The notes beneath the pieces are model-generated. The model ran no database searches, was not told the origin of the DNA, and was given only the letters and a program-made list of their open reading frames with translations. Below are positions 37,585-47,500 of a stretch of DNA of 47,500 bases, in pieces. Every line of letters begins with the position of its first letter. Within the stretch, counting starts at the first letter, position 1. Source of the DNA: Symbiodinium natans (taxonomy: Eukaryota > Sar > Dinophyceae > Suessiales > Symbiodiniaceae). Made by a program: the position numbers and the translations under genes. Location of the stretch: NCBI GenBank assembly GCA_905221605.1, contig CAJNDS010000713.1, positions 528,164 through 575,663 of the forward strand, in the 5' to 3' direction.

Positions 37585-37770
37585 CCCTAAACCCTAAACC
37601 CTATAAACCCTACCCCCCTAAACCCTAAACCCTAAACCCTAAACCCTAAACCCTAAACCCTAAACCCTAAACCCTAAACCCTAAACCCTAAACCCTAAAC
37701 CCTAAACCCTGAACCCTGAACCCTGAACCCTGAACCCTGAACCCTAAACCCTAAACCCTAAACCCCAAGT
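37585..37770 (-). repeat. Long interstitial telomeric array (CCCTAAA)n with CCCTGAA block
   Basis: About 25 units. A block of five CCCTGAA units sits at about 37707-37740 inside otherwise perfect CCCTAAA, so a variant unit was amplified locally. Confidence 0.92.
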
Positions 37771-38249
37771 CAAACCCCCAAACGCCAAACCCTCCTTTGA
37801 CCTCCTTTTGCGAGGCAAGAACCCCTGTAGCGACCACCTGGCGCGGCCCAGCTCTTGTCGACGACCTCCGAGGACCTCCTTGGGATGGCTGGCCCAAACA
37901 TTGGAAATCCGTTGAGAACGAAAAGTTTTTCCTTACAGTCTCAGTGTCAGTCTCCCTCTCCCTCTCACTCTCACTTAGTTATTTTCAGGTGCAAGTTAGG
38001 GTTTTGGTTTTGGGTGGAAGAAACATGAATTGTCTGGCTCTGCCAGAATGCAACATCCACCAGCATAAGTCGAAGAGTTTAAAGGACACGGTGGTGCTGG
38101 GCCCTCTAGTGCTTGCAGATCCAGACATGAGAAACAGCGCGTTACAACGGGGGCTTTCTCGCAGGTCCGATGAGGATCCTAAACCCTAAATTCTAAACCG
38201 CCGCTACTTGGCCAAATTTCTGTATGTTTTGTGCGATCTCTCAAAGACA

Positions 38250-38690
38250 AACGCTAAATCCTCGAAACACCAATTTTTTCCGATTTTCACGAAAATCTCT
38301 TGAGAAGCAATTTTCTGCGAAATTTGCAAAAATCCGATTTCCGGGACCCCCGCGATTCCCCGCGATTCCCCGCGATTCTCCGCGATTCTCCGCGAAATGC
38401 CCCGCGAACGCTTCTGAGTGGTTTTTGATCTACGCAGACAGGCCCGCGAAATGCCCGCGAACGCTTTTGAGTAGTTTTTCATCTACGCAGACCCGCCCGC
38501 GATTCCCCGCGATTCCCCGCGATTCTCCGCGATTTTCCTGGGTTTCTTGTTTTTTTGGGCTTTGTGGGAATTGACTGGCTCCCCAAAGTTTCCGAAAAAA
38601 TGGCGTATTCCGGGCTGTTTTGGTGTTTTAGGCGCATTTCAGGATTTTTCCTGAAAATCGGAAATTTTGGTGTTTCTGAGGCTTCGCCGA
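38250..38690. repeat. Long imperfect palindrome enclosing a CGCGATTCCC tandem array
   Basis: TCGAAACACCAATTTTTTCC near 38260 is matched in reverse complement near 38650-38680 (GGAAATTTTGGTGTTTCTGA). The enclosed region holds CGCGATTCCC/CGCGATTCTC decamers at 38351-38394 and 38499-38533 and two copies of a block GCGAAATGCCCGCGAACGCT followed by TTTGAGTGG-like and ATCTACGCAGAC segments. Confidence 0.65.
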
Positions 38691-39494
38691 TAAATACGGA
38701 TGTTTTTGTAGAGAGAGTTCCACAAGGCCACCACCAAGCCCGACTGACTCTTGGCGCCTGGCCGAGACAGAGACTTTCTTTTTATGGGCTCACGCATTTT
38801 TGGCTGAATAACCTGGACGTTGTCCAGGTTGTTCGTCAGTGACCTTACGAGCATGGCTGGGTTCTCGCAAAAATCACTAGGCCCCACCGCGAAATTAACA
38901 ACTCTCACTCTCGCTCTCGCTCTCACACTCATTCTCACTCTCACTCTCACTCTTTGTGTCTCTCTCTCTCTGTGTCTCTGGCAGCCCAGCGGTAAGTTTA
39001 GGGTTTCGGCGCTGTCTTGGGGGTTTGCGTTTCGGGTTTTTGGAGCTGGGTATGAGGACAATCTTCCACTCAAGTTCGACCCACCAAAGCTAAACGCTGG
39101 CAGGAGCCTCGAGCCCAGTCTCTCACATGCTCGAAAATCCTAGCGCAAGGGGGATCCTACTATTTGGGGTCCCATATTCTCGTGAACCCTAAAATTGCTT
39201 GGAATGCTCGGGGAAGAGCCTGAACACCCTGAAGAGCCAGATCTTGGAGGCCCTGCACCTCTGCAACAGCCCTAAGTCTTTTAGGGGATTAGGGGTTTGA
39301 GGTTTAGGGTTCAGGGTTCAGGTGTAGGGTTAAGAGGGTTTAGGGTTTAGGGGTTCTTGCAGAGCTCGGGAGTGCCATGCGAATGGCGCAAGGGCGAGCC
39401 AAGCCGGCCATCACCACAGAGCCCGCACCCCAGTTGCGTGAGTGCGACTGGCTTTCCAGAAGTTGTAAAGCCCAAGAAAATAAACCCTAAGCTG

Positions 39495-39632
39495 TATGTA
39501 AATATAAATATATATATATATATAAATATGAATATGAATATGAATATGGATATGAATATGAATATGAATATGAATATAAATATAAATATAAATAAACATA
39601 TATATATATATACACATATATATATATATAGA
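39495..39632. repeat. AT-rich microsatellite (TA)n/(GAATAT)n
   Basis: TATA runs flank about ten ATGAAT hexamers. It is purely simple sequence; the open frames across it are artefacts. Confidence 0.9.
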
Positions 39633-39773
39633 TTCTCCATCTACAATTCCCAAGCCTTGGATGCTCGCTTGTTGAAGTCAACTTGGCTGCAGGTGCTTGA
39701 CTTATAGGGGCCTGAGGCTCCTGTAGGACTTGTCGTGGGGAGCATCGCAAGCAGCCTCACGGGCCATCTCCCC

Positions 39774-41495
39774 ATGGATTCGTATCCGCCATGGGAAGAT
39801 TCTGTGCCGGATGAGGCGGCCGGTTTTCCAAGCGGAAGCGACGCCTCTGCTTCCCCGCCTGCTTCAGTGGCTGGCGTGCAGCAGGAGCCTGCGCCGGTAG
39901 AGGAGCCAGACCTCGGGGAGGACGAGCTCCTGTTACGACTGGCGCAGGTCACGCAGTTCCTTGTAAGCTTCCGAGTCACCCGCCCGGAAGTGGTGCGGGC
40001 GACGCAGGCACGCCATGCGCTCCGGCGGTTTGGGCGTGTCTTGCGCGAAGGGCACGGCGGGCCAAATCTCTACCAGTACAGCGAGGCAAGGCAGCACATT
40101 GCGGAATTCTGGTCACACTCCTGGCATGGCAATGCTTGGTCCAAGGTTTTGCTCCTCCTTGTAATGTACCATGGTTTGCCAGCCCTGTTGGCTGGCACCG
40201 TGGCTTTTGCAACGGCGCGGGTTTGTATACAACCGGGGCAAGGACCGCTTCCTCTGGAGAACTCCTTGGCTTGGAGTACGCTGGCCGGCGTTTCTTCGTC
40301 CGGCCTCTGCCTCGGGCTTTGGCAGTCTCGCAAACGCGTCTTCGTGGATCCTAGGATGCCCAGTAGTGCCCTTATTCCCTTTTTGGGGGGTTTAGGTTCC
40401 CTTGTAATCCCCTTTAAGCAAAAAAGGGCACCCTTCTTAAGCCTTGGTTACTGGGCAGCCTAGGATCGGATCTGTATCCACCAGACAGACTCCAGGCTGA
40501 AGATGGAAGGCATGTTGAACTTGGCAGCATTGTTGAAGCGCTCTCAGTCCATGCTGGTCTGCTGGGATCCCTCCTACGTGCTCCGCATGTGGTGTTCGGT
40601 AGAGCTGGCCGCCTTCTTGAAAAGTCACCCGGAAGGACCTTTGGTCATCAGGCCAACCAGCTGGGGAGCATGTGTTATTGTGGCGTTTCTCTCCTTGGCT
40701 ACACTTTTGGTAGGGCCAGAGATTCTGACCAACAACCTTGTTCGTGAAGAGGGTGCCTGGCGCGACCTCGTAGCTTCCTTTGTCTTCACGGCTTCCGTGA
40801 TCGTCTTCATGTGCTTCACCAGCGCTGTCGCTCGAGCCCATTTCCGAGCGGCTGCCACTGTTCAAGATCAGCTGAGGACCTTCTCCTTCGAAAATGATAC
40901 CCTGTGCCACTGTTGCACTGTGCATCATGTGGACAAACATGGTCAGAAGTTGCTGTGCGACAAGCAGACAATATCGGGGTGTCTTGAACATTGGTTTGGC
41001 TCCGTCGCTGATTTCGATGTGGTCGTTCAAAAACAAGTGTCTGCATCATTCGGGAGCAGGGTCAGTCTAAACTGCCTTCTACCCTATTCTTGGCTCACAG
41101 CAACCACCATTCCCATGCTGTGGTTTGGAATTCATTTGGGGATTGATTTTCGGTTCCGCTACTCTGACTCATGGATGGCCTTCTACAACTGGTTTTACTG
41201 CGTCGGATGGTGGCTGGGCGTCATACCACTTCTTGTGGCGCTGTGGTTGCGAGTCATGCGCCGGTGCAAGCGTCGCCGTGCTGGAGCGTGTCAGGAGGTG
41301 ATGCTCAACGTGGCCTGCTCTTGTCTGTTCGGCCTCATGGTCTTGACGGCTCGCGGGATTGAGACTTTAGTTGTGACTTCCGTCCCGACATACGGAGTTC
41401 TCGTATGCACAATCTTTTCTCTCACAGCCGCTGCCCTCGCCTTAGGTGATTGCGGCAGGCTCTTTAGTCGCAAGTCTCCTCAAACCGCTTCCTGA
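39774..41495 (+). CDS. Multi-pass membrane protein with TIR-like SHSW / DRICIHQ / WCSVELA motifs (complete, 2 exons)
   Basis: Exons 39774-40346 and 40464-41495 give 534 aa. The start is the ATG of MDSYPPWEDSVPDEAAGFPS, an acidic N terminus. Motifs in order: EFWSHSWHG, then two hydrophobic segments, FVDRICIHQTD created by the exon junction, SQSMLVCWDPSYVLRMWCSV and ELAAFLK. These resemble boxes of TIR-like domains (start strand SHSW, central D-x-IC, final S-x-x-x-WC-x-EL), here interrupted by membrane segments. This is followed by about five or six more transmembrane helices (e.g. VASFVFTASVIVFMCFTSAV and TYGVLVCTIFSLTAAALALG). The function is unknown. The intron is a family-1 introner; removal keeps the motif intact. 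Confidence 0.85.
40347..40463 (+). mobile_element. Introner element, family 1 copy C
   Basis: A 113-bp element (40351-40463) has terminal inverted repeats CTAGGATGCCCAGTA and TACTGGGCAGCCTAG, and GATC on both sides. The core TTCCCTTTTTGGGG...GGTTCCCTTGTA...AAAAAAGGGCACCC matches copies A and B. Removing 117 bp (GA...AG|G) joins KRVFV to DRICIHQTD in frame. The element itself is open in frame, so a gene finder could mistake it for coding. Confidence 0.87.
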
Positions 41496-42188
41496 GGAGT
41501 CGATGTTGCGGTGCTCCAGTCTTGTGGGCCCCGATCTCCAGCGGTTGGTCTCGAGCGGGGTTTGGAGGACCCGATCCAACAAACTGCAATAGAAGTATCT
41601 CACCGGAATCCAATAAACTGCAATAGAAGTATCTCACCGGATGGAGGTAGATGATGTGCAGCCCGACCCAAGATCAAAAAATGGCGGTTCTGAGCTGATT
41701 TAGGTTTAGGGGTCAGGGTTTAGGTTTCTAAGAGTTCTAATGGGAGGGCACCCTGTTCTTCTCAGAGCCAGACAGGCTCTGGGTCTGGGGTGCGGTGTTC
41801 TTGTATGGCACTGTAAGGAAATACTTCTGCTTCAGCCAAACCAACTAGGGTTTAGGGTTTAGGGTTTAGGGTTTAGGGTTTAGGGTTCAGGGTTCAGGGT
41901 TTAGGGTTTTGTCAATCTTGCCTAAACCGTAAACCCGGTTCTCTGACCGCTAGCTCTGCGCAAAAGCTCGTAACAGGCGTAAATCAACCCCAAACCTCGC
42001 AATCCCTATAATCCCTAAACCCAAACCCTCAACCTGTGCGAAATCATGGATCATTGAGTCATTGAGTCATTGAGTCTCCACGGCTTGAAAGGCTCCAACC
42101 GCAGAAAGTTGGAAAATCTTGGATTCCTAAACCCTAAACCCTAAGCCCTAAACCCTAAACCCTAAACCCTAAACCCTAAACCCGCAAG
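41496..42188. other. Spacer with a tandem duplication and telomere-like arrays
   Basis: AAACTGCAATAGAAGTATCT with CACCGGA occurs twice in tandem (about 41580-41642). TTTAGGG array at 41847-41909, CCCTAAA array at 42127-42183 and an ATTGAGTC octamer repeated three times at 42053-42076. No gene is seen. Confidence 0.55.
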
Positions 42189-42262
42189 GCAACGAGCATC
42201 ATCCACCTGTGGCACCCACATGGTCGCACCGGGGAAGCGTCTCGCGAGGCGGCTGTCTTCGG
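42189..42262 (+). CDS. Exon related to the one at 15549-15649 (unknown family)
   Basis: After CAAG|G the stretch reads TSIIHLWHPHGRTGEASREA then AVFG and ends TTCGG|GTTT, the same junction context as the copy at 15.6 kb. The two peptides share the pattern PHG-x-x-GEA-x-REA-x-VFG, with mainly silent base differences. The gene it belongs to is not identified. Confidence 0.5.
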
Positions 42263-42318
42263 GTTTGAGTTTAGGGATTTCAGGGATTAGGGTTCTGGGG
42301 TTTTGGGGGGTTCAGGGT

Positions 42319-42478
42319 TTAGGGTGTTGGGTTAGAGTTTAGGGTTTAGGGTTTAGGGTTTAGGGTTTAGGGTTTAGGGTTTAGGGTTTAGGGTTTAGGG
42401 TTTAGGGTTTAGGTTTAGGGTTTAGGGTTTAGGGTTTAGGGTTTAGGGTTTAGGGTTTAGGGTTTAGGGTTTAGGGTT
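42319..42478 (+). repeat. Longest uninterrupted interstitial telomeric array (TTTAGGG)n
   Basis: About 20 nearly perfect units from 42331 to 42478, with a single shortened unit (TTAGGTTTAGGG) near 42410. Confidence 0.93.
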
Positions 42479-42566
42479 TCGAGTATTGACTCGTTCGTTT
42501 CAACATGCATTAGGTCATTCTTGTTTTCCGCGTGCTTGTCTGACTTGGTGGTGCACATCATTGCAC

Positions 42567-42641
42567 CAGCCCTTGTTCCCCTTGTGTTGGGGGAAAGTTT
42601 CCCATATCAGCCTCTTCAAGCCCAAAAGGGACACCCTTGCT
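42567..42641 (+). mobile_element. Family-1 introner-like core (diverged, ends unclear)
   Basis: GCCCTTGTTCCCCTTGTG...GTTTCCCATAT...AAGCCCAAAAGGGACACCC follows the same order as the cores of copies A-C. Terminal repeats and a target duplication could not be fixed with confidence. Confidence 0.5.
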
Positions 42642-42706
42642 GTTCCTAGCTTACTCTCGGGACTAGGCGCAGTGCACGTCGGCAAGGATATCGCTCTGCT
42701 CGTCTG

Positions 42707-43160
42707 AAGGTCGCTGCCCAGCAATGAGGTTCTGCCTCGCAAGTGGGCCAAAAAGGTGATTAGCGCAGTGTGCGACATGCCAGTTCTGTCAGGAAAGGTT
42801 CATGGCAGCGATCCCTAAACCCTAAACCCCCTAATCCCCCTAAACCCCCCAAACCCCTAAACCCCCTGGAACCCTAAGCCTGCGGATACCCTGAGCCTTC
42901 CACCTGAAATCCTGACATCTGACATTTATGCCGATGCCATTTTCAAGCTGAAATCAGGTTTGATCCATGGAAACTGAGGCGCATCCGACTTAGGGCTCAA
43001 AAGGCATAGGCAGCACACAACGCTGACACAGCTTAAGAGCCGCGCCATGCTCGCAAGCACGTTGGAGTCTATGCGTACGTGGTACACAGACCGGGTGGAG
43101 CCAAGTGAAGTGCCGTCCGAGGCATGGAAGCACCAATATAGCAAACAGCAGGTAGCAGCA
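42707..43160 (+). CDS. Two or three exons of an unidentified gene
   Basis: The segment after GAAG|G at 42709 reads SLPSNEVLPRKWAKKVISAV then CDMPVLSGK. A short segment near 42921-42957 reads DIYADAIFKLKSG. The stretch 43032-43150 reads LKSRAMLASTLESMRTWYTD then RVEPSEVPSEAWKHQYSKQQ. All are on the plus strand, protein-like and separated by telomere-like or unique introns. Exact borders and family are not known. Confidence 0.45.
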
Positions 43161-43985
43161 GGCCGTGGCTTCTTAAGATCCCTTGTATGTAGATTGTGGC
43201 GAGCATGCCAACGATCCTCGAAAGCCTCGTTGGGACCTATTTGGGTGCAAACTTGGACGAGAAGGCAGGTCCCTGAGTCTATGACGATCTGATCTCCCAA
43301 GAAGTAGTGGTTTACATGTATGTATGTATATATATATATATACCACCCTATGAGCCCCCCCCCCCCCACCCCCAAAAGGAGGGAAAAACAAAATCCTGTT
43401 GTTAAAGAACTTACCCCTCAACGCCAAACCATGTGAGGGAAGCCACAAGTGGCCCCAAGCTAGCAGGCTTCGAGCAGCCTGCTCGCCCTTCCCAGCCCTG
43501 TTGCTGGCTCAGATGCGGTTTCGGGTATAGGGCTTAGGGTTTAGGCTTTAGAGTTTAGGTGAACAACCCTAAACCCTAAAACCCCCGAAGCCCTCAACCC
43601 CGAACCCCTTAGCCCCTAACCCTAAACCCCTACAAGCCCCTAAACCCCCCAAAGGAATGCAAAATTGTGAAAGTATCAGTCTCAGGTCACTGCCCTGAGC
43701 ATTTTGAACAAAGTTGCCAGCAATCAAGATGAGGCCCATGCCGGGGTTTAGGGTTTAGGGTTTAGGGTTTAGGCTTTAGGGTTTAGGGTTTAGGGTTCAG
43801 GGTCTAGGGCTTATTGGTTTATGTAGGGTGTAGGGGTCTAGGGTTTAGGCCTCTGTTTTTTCGGGGGACTTTGTTTGAGGTTTAGGAGTAAGGGTCTTGA
43901 TTTGGGGCCCGAGGGATTGAGGTTCGGGCTTATGGAGTGTGCAGCGTTCGGTTCGTGAGTGAATCGCTGAGAAGGAGAAGACTGA
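43161..43985. other. Spacer with TA microsatellite, C-run and telomere-like repeats
   Basis: TATATA run at 43325-43342, poly-C with A/G at 43352-43385, degenerate CCCTAAA at 43565-43650 and TTTAGGG at 43743-43800. No gene is recognised. Confidence 0.5.
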
Positions 43986-43989
43986 GTGG

Positions 43990-44186
43990 CGTGTGGGTGT
44001 GCTGTAAGTGCTGCGAAAACAGACACGGACCTTCGAGACAAGTCTATTCGTCTACTTCTAGGCACCAAGTCAGGCTATTTCTTCGCTGCAGTGTGGGTCT
44101 CGAGGAAACAACGTGATTCAAAGGGCTACCGGGATGATGTGGAGAAGGCCGATAAGTGCGGAATCGAGGTGATGGCCGAGCTGTGA
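43990..44186 (+). CDS. Probable last exon of an unidentified gene
   Basis: An open stretch of about 60 codons reads KTDTDLRDKSIRLLLGTKSG then YFFAAVWVSRKQRDSKGYRD and ends EVMAEL before a stop at 44184-44186. Composition and the natural stop suggest a C-terminal exon. A perfect 10-bp hairpin (GCCGAGCTGT, loop GAAAAA, ACAGCTCGGC; 44175-44200) straddles the stop codon. Confidence 0.5.
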
Positions 44187-46400
44187 AAAAACAGCTCGGC
44201 TGGTTCAGGGTTTAGGGTTTAGGGTTTAGGGTCTGACAGCTTCCTAAGAACCCACCAAGAGGATGGTCCCTTCTGGCGCATTGCGATTCTTTCGGTTGTC
44301 TTGTATGTACTCGTGTCCGACAAGGGTCCATGACCCAAGAAAATTGACCAGATGTGCTCTGAGAGATTTAGGGCTACTCCCCCTCCCCCAAAAAAATAGA
44401 CCCCCCCCCATTTTCAGGGTAAACCGAACATAGTAGGAGCCGAGGCGTTTTTTGGGAGAACCTACTCTCGACTAAATCAAAAATCGAGGGGCTTCAAGAC
44501 TTGGGCGAGGGGCTTCGTGCTTGCCACGGCTGCGTCTCGAGGTGCGGAACATGTCCGCCTTCGTCTCGACAGCTGTCAGGCGCACATTGACCCTGGGCAC
44601 TGGGCTCTCTAATGCTATCTAAAAAGTACACACACATAAACAGTATATACACATATACACACACATGTAGATATATATATATATACACACATATATGTAT
44701 ACACACATATATATATATATACATTATACATACACATACACACATATACAGACAAGGGTTTAGTGTTTGTGTGCCTTGACGTGTCCCGATGGGCCCGCTC
44801 TCACCAGTCCACGTCCCCAAGCAGCAAAACCCTGAAGCCGATAAACCCGACAAACCCTACAAACCCTCCAAACTATAAAACCCTATACAGCCTTCTAAAA
44901 CCCTATAAAACCCTATAGCACCCTATAAACCCTATAAAAATCTCTAAAACCCCATAAAACCCTATATAAACCCTAAACCTGCAGATGCAACCCAAAACCC
45001 GACATCCTGAACAGCACCCAGACTGTCCTAGAGAGCTTTCCAACTTGCCCACGCAAAGCAGATGTGCAAAGTTGAGATAGTAGGGCTTAGGGTTTCGGGT
45101 AGGTTAGGGTTTCGTGCTTAGGTAAAGGAAGGTTTCAACGACTAAACCCTGAAACCTTCAAGCCCCTACACCTTTTGAAGCCAAGTGAAATCAGAAGACT
45201 TCCAACTCCAAACCCGATCCCTGTACTCTAAGCCCATTTGCCCTATACCTACACCCTAAACTCTGTATACCTTGGCTTCCGGAAGGAATGCGCTTCCCAC
45301 GCCCGGAAAGCAAGAGCTGGAGACGCAGTCTCAGAGCATTTTTTCGCCGTCTACAATTTGAGCTTTAGGGTTTAGGGTTTCGGGTTTCGGGTTTAGGGTT
45401 TCGGGTTTAGGGTTTCGGGTTTAGGGTAGAATTTAGGATGGTTGTGGGTTCAGAGGTTGAGTTTGGGGTTTGGGTGTCCGAGGTTAGTGTTGAGGCATTG
45501 ACAAGCAGAACGACAGCTTTGGTGGCTGCTGGCCACACCCCTAAAGCTCAAACCCGAAGTACAACCCTTCGGGTTCTTGTTGCTTTCAGACTGTCGCTGT
45601 TCCGGCAGCCCTAAACCCTAAAGCCACCCCAAAAACCCAACCCCGAAATCCAACCCCAAAGCCCACCCAAGCCAACGACCCTTCAACCCTCAAACCCCGA
45701 GACCTTAGACCCAAAAAATATCTTCCCCCAGCGCTATCCGGCGCTATCTCTTGCACACCTGAATTTCCTTCAACAATCCATGAGACTCCAAAAGCCCCAA
45801 ACCCGAAATCCCACGTCCAAACCCCAAGCCCTAAACCCCTAATCCTCAGCAAACCCTAAACCCAAGACCTAACCCCGAAATCACAGGCCCTAAGACCTAA
45901 ACTTTAACCCTGCTGAAGCGGCCAAGGAGCGCTATAGCCTTAATGGAGCAGGTGAGGTCGAGACGGCTTTTCTAGTGGTCTTTATCATACCGGCTCTTAG
46001 TAGGGAATGAGGGAGCCAGGCACCTTATGATTATAGAATCCCTTAACGGGTTTTGAAAGAGGGATGCAAGCCACTTCGATTCCCTTATTCCTTACTACGA
46101 ACCGGTTGGCTGTTTGTGGTTGTTTGGGCCTTTTGGGGTTTGAAGGGTTTTGGGCCTTGCAGTGACGTTTATGGTTTAGGATTGAAAAGTCTTTGTGTTT
46201 GGGGGCTGTCGAGGTATTTCTAAACCCTAAACCCGAAACCCTGTTTAGGGTCGAGGGCTGCTTTTCTCGGATGTGCGGCTGTCCCATCCTCGAGCCAAGA
46301 GACAGCTTCACAGCGCACCCGCCATGCGCAGAAGAGAAGGACCAACACAGCCCTAAACCCTAGCCCTAAACCCTAAACCCTGAACCCTGCAGACTCAGTA
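44187..46400. other. Repeat-rich region with little recognisable coding
   Basis: TA/CA microsatellite at 44632-44755; CCCTATAAAA-type tandem units at about 44845-44975; mixed TTTCGGG/TTTAGGG units at 45364-45430; degenerate CCCTAAA elsewhere. One possible exon ends at 45949 before GTGAGG (LLKRPRSAIALMEQ). Otherwise nothing is recognised. Confidence 0.5.
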
Positions 46401-46409
46401 GATCGCTAA

Positions 46410-46705
46410 AACCCAGGGTTCAATCATGCGGTCGGTCGGTCGAACAAGCAGATCAGCCCACAGAACTGCAGCGAGAACGCTCCAACAAATCTCTCAAGCT
46501 CTCAATGCCGAAGCCTTGCAATAAGCCATAAAGCCCTGGAAACCCTGAACTGCCCTGATCCCCTAAGCCCCGTAAGCCCTACAGCCTAACCCCAAAAAGC
46601 CGCCTCGAACCAAGAGCGCTTTGTCCAATGCAGGCTCGCCAGCTCGACGAGAAGGCGATAAGGGAGTTACAGCAAAAGTCGACCCAGGCCCGGTGTTTCT
46701 GCACC
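46410..46705 (+). CDS. Coiled-coil-like exons of an unidentified gene (tentative)
   Basis: Stretches near 46440-46523 (RTSRSAHRTAARTLQQISQA then LNAEALQ) and 46630-46692 (MQARQLDEKAIRELQQKSTQ) are protein-like, helix-prone and resemble the exon style of the 8.9-15.8 kb region. Borders are not fixed. Confidence 0.35.
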
Positions 46706-47500
46706 TCCTACACCCTAAACCCTAAACCCTAAACCCTAAACCCTAAACCCTAAACCCTAACACATAAACCCTACTCCCTGACCCCCCTCTCATGGTATCC
46801 CCGCCCCTCCCCCCTTTCGTGGGGTTAGGGTTTCCTGGTTCATGGTGGGTTTGGTCGTTTAGCCTTGATGGTTTGGGGCTTCAACTCCCCCCCCCTTGTG
46901 TTCTTGGTGGGTTTAGGCTTAGGCTTTAGGGTCTAGAGTTCAGGGTTAGGTTGGGAGTTCAGGTTCAGGGTTTTAGGTTTCCCCCCTCCCCGTTTCTGGG
47001 TTTGGCTTTAGGGTGGCTGGGGCTGCGCGTATAGGGCTTGGAGGGTTTATAGGGTTGTGTAGGGCTTCGAGGGTGCGGGCCTTGGGTTATGTGTACCTCC
47101 AAGGCATTGGAGGGTTAGGGCCTGGGGTTTAGGGTTTAGGGTTTGGGGTTTGGGGTTTAGGGTTCAGGGTAGGTTTGGGGTTCCACGTCTTGGGGGCAGT
47201 TTTAGGGATTGCAGGGATTGGGGTGTTGGGTTAAGGGTGCAGGTTTTGGCAAGCAGAGCCCTCCTCAAACATCCTGGGGCTTGGGCTTTGGGGAGTTTAG
47301 CCGCAGCTTCCATCCAACTTCAGCACCACACATTGTAATGGCAAAGGATGCCGGGTGAAGCCCACTCACCCCTAAACCCTAAACCCTAAATCCTAAACCC
47401 TGCGGTACGTCGAACCCAGAACCCCTAAGCCCTCAACCGCCAGGTAGCTTGCAATGCTTTGGGTGTCCTCCTACAGCAGACAGAGGGTTCGGTGAGGAAT
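46706..47500. other. Right end of window: telomere-like and C-rich repeats
   Basis: CCCTAAA array at 46713-46765, C-rich and degenerate TTTAGGG/TTTGGGG units through about 47180, and a short CCCTAAA stretch at 47370-47400. No gene is recognised. Confidence 0.55.

Larger units (their letters stand above)
37771..39773. other. Repeat-rich spacer upstream of the TIR-like membrane gene
   Basis: It contains CT-rich tracts (37938-37977 and 38901-38990), the palindromic element with a tandem array at 38250-38690, a 21-bp perfect hairpin (38810-38830, AACCTGGAC/GTCCAGGTT), possible short coding stretches (39203-39270, KSLNTLKSQILEALHL) and an AT-rich microsatellite at 39495-39632. No complete gene is seen. 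Confidence 0.5.

Noticed and set aside
38351-38533. CRISPR-like array
   Set aside because: The CGCGATTCCC units are contiguous 10-mers with no spacers, in a eukaryotic context.
39347-39653. Tyr/Ile-rich and Asn/Met-rich frames
   Set aside because: They lie in TA/GAATAT simple repeats.

Overview
The window looks like nuclear DNA of a dinoflagellate, most likely a Symbiodiniaceae-type alga. Four things point that way. Genes lie mostly on one strand. Introns start with GC or GA at least as often as GT and nearly always end AG|G. Plant-type telomeric repeats (TTTAGGG/CCCTAAA) are scattered through introns and spacers. A Ty1/copia retrotransposon carries extra DNA-modification-like domains. No bacterial-style operons, rRNA, CRISPR arrays or convincing tRNA genes were seen. 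Exon structures were assembled by eye from protein homology, splice borders and frame continuity.

Layout. (1) 111-7645 (+): molybdopterin half of a xanthine dehydrogenase/aldehyde oxidase-like enzyme in about 22 small exons, with the 5' part outside the window. (2) ~8.85-15.85 kb (+): short coiled-coil-rich exons between telomere-like arrays, probably one or more fragmented genes. (3) 17048-20295 (+): a complete five-exon EamA/DMT transporter (342 aa). (4) 21697-24199 (+): a complete five-exon multi-pass membrane protein (681 aa) ending in ShK-like cysteine motifs. (5) 25311-34952 (+): a 9.6-kb copia retrotransposon with identical 174-bp LTRs, sitting inside a telomeric-repeat array. (6) 35.0-37.6 kb: more telomeric arrays, an isolated exon, a 598-bp TIR element and a minus-strand helical-repeat exon. 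(7) 37.6-39.7 kb: tandem and inverted repeats. (8) 39774-41495 (+): a complete two-exon membrane protein with TIR-like motifs (534 aa). (9) 41.5-47.5 kb: isolated exons among telomere-like repeats.

Two observations stand out. First, short palindromic elements (about 85-145 bp) with terminal inverted repeats and 4-bp target duplications sit inside coding exons. Removing the element plus one target copy restores the reading frame in five cases. The 5' splice dinucleotide then comes from the target duplication and the 3' AG from the element end, so these behave as introner elements. Second, between protease and RT the copia polyprotein carries a cytosine-methyltransferase-like region and, after the integrase, a 2-oxoglutarate/Fe(II)-dioxygenase-like HxD...H...R motif set. 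That suggests a retroelement carrying both a DNA-methylation-type and an oxidation-type module. This copy is frameshifted and lacks the RT catalytic YxDD box although its LTRs are identical, so it was probably mobilised in trans or broken while being copied.
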